NCBI GenBank assembly: GCA_030789695.1
Contig: CM061135.1
Span: 112,290,301 to 112,354,300 of the forward strand
Source of the DNA: Scilla litardierei
Lineage: Eukaryota; Streptophyta; Magnoliopsida; Asparagales; Asparagaceae
Length of the DNA stretch: 64,000 bases
Direction of reading: 5' to 3'
Shown here piece after piece: positions 11,327-21,616 of this stretch. Each line of letters begins with the position of its first letter. Positions within the stretch are counted from its first letter, which is position 1. The notes under the pieces are model-generated. The model was not told where the DNA came from, made no database searches, and saw nothing but the letters and a program-made list of their open reading frames with translations. Both the position numbers and the translations under genes were made by a program.

Positions 11327-13100
11327 CTAAATTGAGTGCATAGCATAACCTTGATTAATGATGATAAATAAAGCATAAATACAGCAGTTTATACTAACAA
11401 ATTCCATACCGTTCGCATGTTGGTGTGAAGCAAATGGGAATGCGAAAATCCTGAGGCTGGTCAAAGAATGACAACGTACAACTGAATCATTTAAACTTAG
11501 TGTTAACATAATTTTATCACAGTTGAATATTCTGAGCAAATGAGAGAATTTTACATTTGTTTATCAAATCATTTCTAAATGCAGACGTACACCATTTTAT
11601 CAAATCGCACCAGTAAATTCTCTAAATGCAACAACATTTGTTTCAAGAACTCATTTCAAAAAAATGTTTTTATCAACTCAAAGCATATAATTTTTGGTTG
11701 AACTTACTTATTCAAAGCATACAATAGAATGGGTCATAATTATAAGTTCTCACGTAACTAGGAATAGGACTGAAGTACCTGATTTCTATTCAAAGCATAC
11801 ACCAGAAAATTATGCAAATTGGAAATGAAGTACCCTGTAAATTGGAAGTACCCTGCAAATTGGAAATTTGAAATGTGAGAACTTAATTCAAAGCATAAAC
11901 TAAAAATAATTGGACTGAAGTACACTGCAAATTGGAAATCCGTAACTCAAACATGTTCGATCAAAAATATATGTAAATTCCAATGGGTCATAATTATCAA
12001 CTCAAAGCATTTGTTTCAAATAATGTTGATAACTCAAAAATGTAAGTTCAAAAAATTTAAGTTGAAAATTGAAAATCTGAATGCCATGATATTTGAAACT
12101 TGCTTTATCTGAAAATTGAAACTTTTGAATTGAGTTCAAGTTCCAAAATATGAGTCCATTAACTGGAGTACATTAACTTGACCACTTTGTTAAAAATGAA
12201 AGGGTCCTGATCCACACATGAGTTCAAAATCTGAAAATTGAGTACATTAACTTGCTTTTTCATTCATACATAATATTTTAAGTTGAGAGAACCACTCAAT
12301 TCTCAAGTGTAATAACGTTTGAATTAGGAGAGAACAACTCAATATCATGTCAATTATTCGGAGCTGTAATAACACTCAATTCTCAAGTTTAAATCCTTAC
12401 ACTTGAGAATCAAAAATTTATCTTTTACACTCAAATTCGAAATAGCTGTAATAACACTCAAAATTGATTCAAAACTTCATTCACAGAATTCATTCAAAAA
12501 TTATGGGGATGGAGGAATCCTGATGTTGAAATTTTTGATTGAGTTTAAACTGAAATATCCTGATGTTGAAATTGATACTTCATTCAAAAATTCATTGAGA
12601 TGTCCTGAGAATTCATTCAAAAATTATCAACTCATTCAAAATTCTGTGAATTCAAAATTTGATATACCTTATCAAATGCTACAGAATATCCAATCAGAAA
12701 TTCAATGAAGTTTGATATTCTGTAGCATTTGATATTCAATGAAGTTTGAGTACAAAATTCCATGAAGTTTGATATTCTGTAGCATTTGAAATTCAATGAA
12801 CAAAAATTTGATATGATGTAACATTCTGTACTCAAATTCAATGAAGTTGATACAAATTTTCCCTCCAATTTCTGAATGTGAATGAATGAAGTATCAAATT
12901 TCTTCAAATGAGTTCTTCAAATGAGTTCTCAGATATCCTGTGAAATTGCTTCATTCAGTGAATTTGATACTTCGTTGAGATATCTCAACAATGTGAATGA
13001 ATTTGTAAACAATGTGAACTCATTGAATTTGTAAATGAATTTGTGAACTTCAACAATGTAAACAATGAGATATCTCAACAATGTGTAAACATTTGATATC

Positions 13101-14009
13101 AACAATGTTGTTGATATTAACAATGAGTTGATTTCATCAATGTGTATCAGTTGATATAAATGAGATATCTCAGTTGAATTCATTCAACAATGTGTTCAAT
13201 TCAACAAATTCAAATCAGTTCAGTTGATATTACAAATTCATCTTAACAATGTGAACTCATTTGATACTTCTTTTACGCTCAAACTTATTTCAGAAATTGA
13301 TTTCATTCACTGAGATATCCTGATGTTGAAATTGAATTGATTGAGTTTAAACTGAAAATCAACTGAAATTTTTTTATTTTTAAACTGAAAATTTGAAATC
13401 ATCAGGATATCTCAGTTTTTGATCAACATATTTGCAAAATTTGAAATCATGATTGGTTTTCATGTTCCTGAGAATTCAGAAATTTGATATACTTCATTCA
13501 CAGATTCACAAAAATTATCAACTCATTCAAAAATTTGATATCCTGTGAATGAAGTATCAAATTCATTCACAAATTCACAGAAATTCACAAAAATTACCCA
13601 TCTCAACAATGTTGTTGATATTAACAATGAGTTGATTTCAACAATGTGTATCAGTTGATATAAATGAGATATTTCAGTTGAATTCATCCAACAATGTGTT
13701 CAAATCAACAAATTCAAATGAGTTCAGTTGATATTACAAATTCATTCAACAATGTGAACTTCATTTACAAATTCATTCACATTTTCAGTTGATATCTCAA
13801 CAATGTGACCACATTTGATACTTCTTTTACACTCAAACTTATTACAGAAATTGATACTTCATTCACTGAGATATCCTGATGTTGAAATTGATTTGATTGA
13901 GTTTAAACTGAAAATCAACTGAAAATTTTTGATTTTTAAACTGAAAATTTGAAATCATCAGGATATCTCAGTTTGTGATCAACATATTTGCAAAATTTGA
14001 AATCATGAT
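13101..14009. repeat. Tandem duplication of a ~350-400-bp segment
   Basis: The segment 13101-13452, starting aacaatgttgttgatatt and ending tttgaaatcatgat, is repeated at 13605-14009. The second copy is longer by about 53 bases because of an added piece around 13757-13810. Mismatches are scattered through the pair. Within each copy, an internal inverted pair, gagatatcctgatg and catcaggatatctc, can be seen. Confidence 0.75.
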
Positions 14010-14559
14010 ACATTAACTTGAATGATTATCATTCACCTTTCAAACCGTGAATGATTATTGTTGAATTTGAAATCATCACCTGTGAATTTTGAAATTTCTG
14101 ATACATTAACTTGAATTTTGAAATTTTGAAATGTGTTAGAAAGGTGAAAATCCTGATACATTAACTTGAAATATGTTTGAAAGGTCTGATACATTCACTT
14201 GAAATATGTTTGAAAGGTCTGATACATTAACTTGAAATATGTTTCAAATATAAAATGAAATATGTTTGAAATTTGATTTTTGATTTCACAGGATTTTCAC
14301 CTTTCAAACATTTCAAAATTTGAAATTTCTGATACATTCACAGGATTTTCAGTGAATGAAGTATATCAGGTGCATGAAGGGTGATTTCAAAAATTCATTC
14401 ACATTATATCATTCACATGATTTTGAAAGGTGAATGTAGAGTGAAAATTTGATACTTCATTCACAGGTTTGAATCCCAAAATTTTGAAAATTTGATACTT
14501 CATTCATTCACAGGATTTGAAAATTTGATACTTCATTCACAGGATTTGAAAGTATCACT

Positions 14560-15310
14560 CTACCTACTGATACTCTACCTACTGATACTCTACATCATTC
14601 AAATTTGATACTTCATCAAATTTTCATCAGTAGTTCCTGATAATGATACTTCATTCACAGGATATCAAATTTTTACTTCATTCATCAGTAGGTAATTTTT
14701 GATACTTCATTCACAAATTCACACACATCAGTAGGTAATTTTTGATAATTCATTCACAAATGTGTGTGGATATCAAAACTTCACAAATTCACACAAATTC
14801 ACACAAATTCACACACATAAATTACCTACAAATTCACACAAATTCACACATTTTTACACACATCAGTAGGTAATTTTTGAATACTTCATTCACACAGGTA
14901 GGTAATTCACACACATCAGTAGGTAATTTTTCACATGTGTGTGAATTTTTGAATTTTTGATACTTCATTCACACATGTAGGTAATTCACACACATCAGTT
15001 GGTAATTCACACACATCAGTAGGTAATTTGTAGGTAATTCAAACATTTTCATACATCAGTAGGTAATTTTTGAATACTTCACACACATCAGTAGGTAATT
15101 CACAAATTCACACAAATTCACACACATCAGTAGGTAATTTTTGATACTTCATTCACAAATTCACACACATCAGTAGGTAATTCACAAATTCACACACATC
15201 AGTAGGTAATTTTTTTTGATATCCTCATTGTAAATTCTTTGATACTTCATTCAAAAAATTCACAGATTCATCAGTAGGTACATCAGTCGGTACATCAGTA
15301 GGTAGAGTGA
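14560..15310 (+). repeat. Dispersed minisatellite with core catcagtaggtaat
   Basis: At least twelve copies of catcagtaggtaa or a one-base variant occur in 750 bp, at irregular intervals of about 20-130 bases. They are interleaved with cacaaattcacacaaattcac and gatacttcattcac. A few reverse-complement copies (tacctactgata) flank the run near 14570 and 15315. The core equals the end of the leader exons at 15814 and 15937 read on the opposite strand. Confidence 0.75.
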
Positions 15311-15681
15311 ATGTACCTACTGATACTTCATTCAAATTTGATACTTCATTCATTCACCACGTAAAATTTGATACTTCATTCACAAAAATTGATACTTGAA
15401 AAATTTTGAAAGGTGAATGTAGAGTGAAAATTTGATGTAGAGTACTGAAAATATCTCAGTTGATAATTTGATGTAGAGTGACATTCAAGTATCAACTCTA
15501 CAGTTGATGTATTTGATCTCAGGTGAGTATCAAAAATTCAAGTATATTGAGATTCAAGTATCAAAGAGTGACATCAAATTTCAACTGAGATTCAAGTATC
15601 AACTGAGATATCAACTGAGATATCACTCTACATCAAAATACTTCCCAATTCAAAAATCTGAAAAATCCCAAAATAACTCAC

Positions 15682-16171
15682 CTGCTGCTGGGGCTATGAC
15701 GTTGCAGATGATGGCTTTGCGTGGAGGAATGTTTCAAAAATCCTGATACATTAAAATTTTATCAATCATAGTAGCAAAGTTTCAAAAATAAAAAAAATCC
15801 CAAAATAACTCACCTACTGATGTGCATGGAGGATGAGGTTGAAGATGAGGGCTTTGCGTGAAGGAATACCCTGCAAAAGAGCAAAATTTTATCAAGATTT
15901 TATTCAAAAATCAAAAAAAATCTCAAAATAACTCACCTACTGATGTGTGTGGAGGATGAGGGTGAAGATGAGGGCTTTGCGATGAGGAAGGAAGATCAGG
16001 GGTTGCCGTGGAGGATTGAAGATGAGGGCTTTGCGATGAGGAAGGAAGATCAGGGGTTGTCGTGGAGGATTGAAGATGATGGAAACATGAAGAAATCTTT
16101 TGATGAGGGCTTGAAGATGAGGGCTTTTCGATGAGGGCTTTGCGTGATGAGGCCTTCACTGATGTGATCAA
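15682..16171 (-). CDS. Duplicated leader exons of the Helitron gene (Ser/Pro/His-rich)
   Basis: Three minus-strand exons end at strong donors (AG then GTGAGT): one ending at 15937 and open back to about 16171, one at 15870-15814 (57 nt, 19 codons), and one at 15742-15682 (61 nt). Introns are 66 and 71 nt. The first two junctions are phase 1 and the third exon exits in phase 2, matching the phase of the later amplified exons. The first exon itself carries two copies of a block TPDLPSSSQSPHLQSST. Exons two and three repeat the QSPHLQPHPP-like core, so they probably arose by exon duplication. No ATG was found in frame for the first exon, and a TGA lies just upstream inside the hairpin at 16160-16188, so the true start is unresolved. 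Function is unknown. Confidence 0.5.
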
Positions 16172-16188
16172 ATCTTTTGATCACATCA
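16160..16188. repeat. Perfect inverted repeat, 13-bp arms, 3-base loop
   Basis: The sequence tgatgtgatcaaa is followed by tct and then its exact reverse complement. It sits at the 5' side of the Helitron leader exons, about 260 bp inside the element's 5' end. It could fold into a hairpin in DNA or RNA; no role is known. Confidence 0.8.
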
Positions 16189-16430
16189 CTAAATCACGCG
16201 CCTAATTCCCTCCAAGATTTCCCGCGCCCAATTTTCCCTCCAATTTCCACCTGCGATGCCATCGTGAGACTGAAATTTTATAAACTGGGATGATATGCGT
16301 CGAGTTCAAAGGCTAATGAGGACAAATTGGGAGTTCAAATTTTCAAAAGACAAACATCTTGATCCTACTCAGCATATGACTGGGACAAAGCAATATGACT
16401 GGACTGATGACTAGGACAAAATTCAAAAAA

Positions 16431-16450
16431 GTCCTCCTTTATAGAATAGA
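16431..16450 (-). other. Putative Helitron 5' terminus
   Basis: The minus strand from 16450 begins with TC and continues TATTCTATAAAGG, similar in form to plant Helitron 5' ends. It is preceded by A at 16451, as expected for insertion between A and T. There is no independent confirmation because the 3' end is missing. Confidence 0.5.
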
Positions 16451-17301
16451 TGTTAATTATTTATTAGATAAATGTTTTAAACATGTTGTTCTATTTAATT
16501 GTTAAATAGTTGGACACTCATTTTATGCGTTAAAATTAATGTAGTTTATACTTAATGGCTATGTTATTTCTTGTCCCTTATTTGATAACACAAGACAACC
16601 TTTTTAGGTTAGCCATTAAGAAATCGTTAATATTTATGAAATGAATTTTAATGACATGCTATGTTTTAATAAATCATTAACAACCTTTTGAGACCTAATT
16701 CCTGATTAGGATAGTCCCTTTAACGAAGATTATTATTTTAATCGTTATAATAATAATTCTCATTAAAAGACTACGCTTAAAGCATTGTAATTGAATTTAT
16801 TAAAATCCGAACAACGATTAGGATAGCACGTGAAACTCATAGTTGATAAGGATTTAATAAAAGTTATTAAACAAATCCTAAAATTTTGAATTTTAAGGAC
16901 TCAACTAGTTGATAGGCTTAATTAATTGTTAATAAAAGCTTTTTAGTCTATGGCACGCATATAAAAATGACAAGCATCATTCACTGGACCATGATCCGAT
17001 TAATGTGCTTGGCTAAGTTTGTTGGATCACCCTAGCTAGTCTAAGGGATACATGATCCTGGCTTAGTCAATTCCCTAACCGTGTTCCACTGGACCGCAAT
17101 GACGCGAATCATGACTATATGACACCCTGGACTATATCTAAGTCAAATACGTTAATAATCTTCTTCAAGATTAGCCGTAGCCCTCCTTGTTTTGGGGGTT
17201 GGTAACTATAGCACCCGTGTTACAGTTGTTGAGCTACATTCAAGTTGTGACATGGCAACCTTGTAGAAACCAACTTCTCTATACATAAGATGAAATCTTG
17301 A
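16451..17301. other. Intergenic or decayed element sequence
   Basis: AT-rich sequence without a supported gene. It borders the Helitron 5' end and runs into a tandem repeat. It may be part of the decayed Copia element whose RNase H end lies at 20392, but no coding domain is readable here. Confidence 0.4.
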
Positions 17302-17505
17302 CTTGACCCAAACCGTCGTGTCATGAATACACCGAGCACCGGCGTAAGTTAAGCCAATGATGTAGTCTGGCTAGACTTGACCCAACCCGTCGTGTCATGA
17401 ATACACCGAGCACCGGGGCAAGTTGAGTCTATGATGTAGTCTAATCCTGACCCAAACCGTGTTCTCGTGAATACACCGAGCGCCGGCGTAAGTTAGGCTA
17501 AACAT
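17302..17505. repeat. Three tandem copies of a ~72-bp unit
   Basis: Units start at about 17302, 17376 and 17446 with cttgacccaaaccgt or a close variant, each followed by atgaatacaccgagc, ccgg, and aagtt. Spacing is about 74 and 70 bases. Copies differ at several positions, so the array is not fresh. Confidence 0.75.
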
Positions 17506-17689
17506 GAAAACAAGGGTCCGACTAGACTAGACATTGTGATTTGGATGAGCACAATCATGATCACAAATGGCTAGGGGTAAAAACCGATAAGAGAGCCATA
17601 TCTGATATGATTGATGAAGAGTCATCTACCGATTACAGAGTCAAGCAATTTGTTGAGCTACACATAAGGTTGTTAGGCTCAAGGTGTAG

Positions 17690-18165
17690 GAATGGAAATA
17701 TTGCGGGGCGGGATAGGTATTTAACTACCCAAGCTTGCCCCGACTCATCTACAGGCCGGGGCGGGGCGGGGCGGGTCGTGGGCCGGGGCGGGGCAGGCTC
17801 TTTCTTACCAAAACCGAGTTGGACCGGGTCGGGCCGGTCGAGTCAGGTCATTAGTGCCATCCATATGAATCCCAAATAAAAATTTTATTTGTGAATTGGG
17901 AGAATTTTGATTTATTGGTAATTTGAAATTGGGAATTGGCCCAATTAGGAGAACCGTGGAATATAGTATGAGTTATGGGTTATTCGCTGACTGCATGGTC
18001 CGCATCAAAATAATAAGGTTTTTTAGAACCTCTATAGTTTACCGGGGCAGGCCGGGGCGGGCCGGTGCGTATACAAAGCCCAAGCTTGCCCCGACCCGGC
18101 TGCGGGCCGGGTCGGGCCAGGTCGGGCCGGGCGGGTCAGGCCATTACTGCCATCCCTATCAAGGT
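17690..18165. repeat. Two copies of a GC-rich dispersed repeat (MITE-like)
   Basis: Blocks at about 17690-17865 and 18035-18165 are very GC-rich, with repeated ggccggggcggg and gggtcgggccgg motifs, in AT-rich surroundings. Both contain aagcttgccccgac and end in gtcaggtcattagtgccatcc or gtcaggccattactgccatcc. The left edge, aggaatggaaatattgc, is roughly the inverse of that right edge, suggesting imperfect terminal inverted repeats. This resembles a small non-autonomous DNA element; the class is uncertain. Confidence 0.5.
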
Positions 18166-20391
18166 GATTGGATCTCTTACCCACTAATTTAATTCAAATG
18201 AAATCGTTCATTTTTAAAGCTTAAAATGATCGTAAAAATAGTGGGAGGATATAGATAGATAAAAGCAATTCTACCTATATTTAATATTGAACATATGCTA
18301 AATTAGGGTAAATTCTAAGTTTACCGATGGAATTTAACTATAATATTCTAATGGAATAAGTTAACTGGTCAAATAGGTTGGTTAATTGAATATCAAGTTA
18401 AATTCTAATTGATAGAATAAACTATATTCTCATTGACATTAGAATGACCTTCTTAAGGACAGACTTAAGGAATATGATTTCATTAAATTCCGAGTCCAAC
18501 AAAATAAATGCACGTCTTGTCACTCGCCTCTATATGAGGCAGCTGGAACATATTGATGTTTAAAAGCATGTTTCTCCATACAATTTGTTGAGCTACACTT
18601 AAGGTTGTTTGAAAAGCAGGTTCGATCCGCAAGGTTCGAAAATTCGATCAAACTTGTGTGTATCGAATATGAGTGCATGAGCGGTGCAAGACCATGTATC
18701 CCAACTAGATCTTGAGATGAGCAACTTGTTGAGCTACACTCAAGGTTGCAAAGCTCAGGCGTTTGGATACATGAGATGCTTGCATGGCTATTAAATTTTG
18801 TTGAGACATTTAATATCTAAATGAGATTTAGAAAAGGAAGAATGCATTAAGGAAAAGTCAAATTGAGAAATATAGTTTTATTTATCATTAGTAAAGGCAT
18901 CAGTAGGAGGAACTGAAAATGTGACATATTTAATGTCACGATTTCAGAATAATAGTTATACAAAAGACATCTAACACATTGACGAATGTCGTCACCTTGC
19001 TTCTGAAGCAATGTTTTGTGTTAGTAATTTGTAATAACTATAATATATTAAATGTTAATATATGAATACACAAGATAGTAATAAACTTATATCGCAAAAT
19101 AGACTAGGCCGTGCAAAAGTGACTAAGCTTCACAAGTCACATAAAGAGGGGTCTGACCTCTCGTATTATTAGGTCTACGGACACTTGTGAATCTTATTCT
19201 CAAAAGTATGATGGCCGAAACTCCTTCTGTAAGACAGTGGGAGAATGAGTTGTTGAACTCAGTCTCATACATACTGATGTATCCAAGTATAGATTAGCCA
19301 GAATAAGTTATTCTTATTTTATTAAGACACGTGTTCTTGATGAAACACAAGTATGATAAAATAGAGAACGAAACACAGAAGTATTTGAACTGATTCGATT
19401 ATATCGAAAAGTCGAATACTTAGCTGTATAAATCTTGCGTAAATAAAAGAAAAATGTGATTTTCTCTAAGGTCAAGTATCTTAACATATTGGATGAGTTA
19501 GAGAGCATGAATCACACTTTATTAGACATAGTGCGACTCATGGCAAAGTGACTGAGTTACATTCCTCCCTCTAGGTTAAGTCCCAGATTATAATGCCTTG
19601 GTTCTTGATAAAGTTCTGCGAGTACATTATCAATAAGATATTCATTGAATCGATCTTTAGGAAGTTAAAGATTACTCGTGTCTCGTGAGACGAAGAGTCG
19701 AGTCAAAAATCATAGTTGATGATGGCTTAGTCAACTTCCAGGATGGAATTCGGAGTATTAACTCGGATTAACAACTTGATGCAATAGGTCCGTGCATGTA
19801 AATAAAGTATGGACTTTTGTTTACGTACCCAAAAGAAATTGTTTCTTAATGTCTGCAAGTAAATCTTCGAGTTTAGAAGATTGGTGCAGAAGAAAGTATT
19901 GAAGTACAACTTACGTTGGTTGAGAACGGTTTTCATCCTAACTCCTATAAACGGATTATGATGAAACTGTCTCGCCAGCAGAAGCGTACAGATCTACACT
20001 GACCGAACTCGATGTAAACGCTCATGATAACCATGAAAACTGGAGCATTCGTTTACAGTTCATTTTATAAATATGATTTAGAAGAACGAACTAATATGAA
20101 TTAGCCAGAGAGTTTTCAAGGTCAGTGGGAGCGAATAAAATACGTGCGAGACATCAAGAGTCGGGAAAATATATATTTTGACAAAGCAGTCAAAAGTTTG
20201 ACACTTTATCAGAAATGAATATGAGTCGTCTAAATGACCAATAACTTATTTATAATTATTGTCGTAAGGTACGATGAGCTGGATAGGATCCATGAAAATT
20301 AAATAGATTCCAAAGGACCAGAGTAAATTATTTGGATGAGATTCAAATGAATGGTCTAAGATAAACATAGAAAACCATTTAAGTCTATATA
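18166..20391. other. Decayed Copia internal region without readable domains
   Basis: No open frame with a known domain was found. The motif gttgagctacac, often followed by aaggttg, occurs at about 17651, 18588 and 18727 (and as gttgagctacatt near 17227). The following RNase H remnant at 20392 suggests that this is the internal part of an old or non-autonomous Copia element on the plus strand. Confidence 0.35.
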
Positions 20392-20469
20392 GTAGACGTT
20401 TTAGCAGATCCACTCACGAAGGCTCTACCACGTGAAGTCTGGAAAGACTTATGTGTAAATGCGGTATGA
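20392..20469 (+). pseudogene. Copia RNase H C-terminal remnant
   Basis: The plus strand reads VDVLADPLTKALPREVWKDL and ends at TGA (20467-20469). The LADPLTKAL block is the usual end of the RNase H part of plant Copia polyproteins. Upstream frames are broken and no reverse transcriptase could be read. The polypurine tract follows 25 bases later, as expected for a Copia 3' end. Confidence 0.7.
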
Positions 20470-20493
20470 GATAACGAGATAAATGGGCCTAAC

Positions 20494-20541
20494 TGCAAGT
20501 GGGAGATGTTTGGAGATGTATGCCCTCGAGGCATACATCTC
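20494..20541 (+). other. Polypurine tract, LTR start and hairpin (first junction)
   Basis: The tract caagtgggaga ends at 20506 and is followed by TGTTTGGAG at 20507, the form expected for the start of a Copia 3' LTR. Immediately inside, gagatgtatgcc (20513-20524) and ggcatacatctc (20530-20541) form a perfect 12-bp inverted repeat with a 5-base loop. Confidence 0.6.
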
Positions 20542-21616
20542 TGTGTAATTGTACAAACATCTTGTTCAAAATAACAGTAAGCTGTTTGGTATAAATTTAT
20601 CTAAGTTAATCATAATGTAGTTTTCATTAAAAATCAACTTAGATAAAGTCCTGAGACTTAATGCACTGTCAAACATGTATCGAGATGAGTATCTCGATCA
20701 TGGAGAAATGCTTAACCATCTGTAGCATAAGTCTAAAAGGGTTCGTGGTCGTAGATGTTTCGAGAAAAGGATATCGAAACATCGGATAGACCATTGTGTC
20801 TTAGTCTTCACCGTATAGAGGTGACGATGATCTCATGATCGTTTGACTTGGCGAAGTCGAAGACGAGACACATGTCCTTATTAAAGAATGAGTTCACTGA
20901 ACGACCCACAAGAGTTATCATATAGTTATGATTGACAAATCTGTCAATGACAACACTTAGTAATTATAGTCAAGTTGGTCTTTGACTTGAGGTCATTGTA
21001 CGAACCTGTGCATGAACAGTGTCATTTAGATCACTGACCTAGCTTCGAGGCAAGGCATGTCGAAAGGTCTTTGGTCAGGTGACATTTGAAGCGTACGAGA
21101 AGAGTATGACCGAGATAGGATTCGTCTCTCCCTGTTAATGGGAGTTAGTGTCATAGTGTTAGTTCGGTCTTTAGTGAAAACTCTGGCCAGAGTATGTTGG
21201 AAGTTGTCTAACATTATTTGACTAAAGATCGATGGAAACTAACCGGATTCGAGTTATTGTGGTTGACAATTTGACCGTACCCTAGGCTTGAATTAAACGA
21301 CATAGTTAGACGAAGAGACTAAAACTGCGGAGTTCATCACGGACACAATCAGGGTGGTCCCGACAATACTCATGTCGATGAGTCAACCACATAATTATGA
21401 TACTAAAACAGGGACGGCAACTGCTGCTTGTGGTCACTGCCATATAGGGCTTCGAGCCCAACCTGTAGTAGGGTCAGGCAGCAAGGTCTCACAGAGAGTG
21501 CGACCTTCGTCTAGTAATAGGTAGAATCATTAGGGAGAATATGCATTTGATGCAAGGGACAGAAAACTGCAAATAGTTTGCAATTATCTTTAGCATTCGG
21601 GATAAATGATCCTGAG
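20542..21616. other. Non-coding Copia-related sequence between two LTR-start junctions
   Basis: This 1.1-kb stretch has no supported gene. It lies between two nearly identical polypurine-tract/LTR-start junctions. It could be a solo LTR piece of a related copy, or a 3' non-coding region between an old and a new tract. Confidence 0.4.

Larger units (their letters stand above)
11327..15681. repeat. 4.3 kb of low-complexity, word-repeat DNA (probable giant intron)
   Basis: This AT-rich stretch has no supported gene. It is assembled from a few recurring words with changing order: tcaaagcatacaa and ctgcaaattggaaat (11.6-12.0 kb), aattcattcaaaaatt and tttgatattctgtagc (12.4-12.9 kb), caacaatgtgaa and gagatatctca (12.9-13.8 kb), acttgaaatatgtttgaaaggt (14.0-14.3 kb), and cacatcagtaggtaattttt with gatacttcattcaca (14.5-15.4 kb). 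It lies between the leader exons at 15682-16171 and the amplified exons ending at 11326, so it would be intronic. Another exon may lie near 11411-11490, but its boundaries could not be fixed. Confidence 0.6.
1..16450 (-). mobile_element. Large Helitron (rolling-circle transposon), 3' end not found
   Basis: A minus-strand Rep-helicase gene at 5631-9971 identifies a Helitron. The sequence starting at 16450 on the minus strand reads TCTATTCTATAAAGGAGGAC, directly preceded by A, which fits the TC start and A/T insertion preference of plant Helitrons. No CTRR end with a preceding GC-rich hairpin could be found between 1 and 5600, so the 3' limit is open and may lie before base 1. Everything between, including the CIA1 exon fragment at 960-1169 in the same orientation, is provisionally assigned to this element. 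That the low-coordinate 5 kb belongs to it is inference. Confidence 0.6.

Noticed and set aside
12403..13183. ORFs of 84-101 codons in the word-repeat region
   Set aside because: They consist of the local repeated words, with no domain and no conserved frame between copies.
14560..15310. CRISPR-like array
   Set aside because: Repeats are irregularly spaced, spacers are made of the same words, and the setting is a plant transposon.
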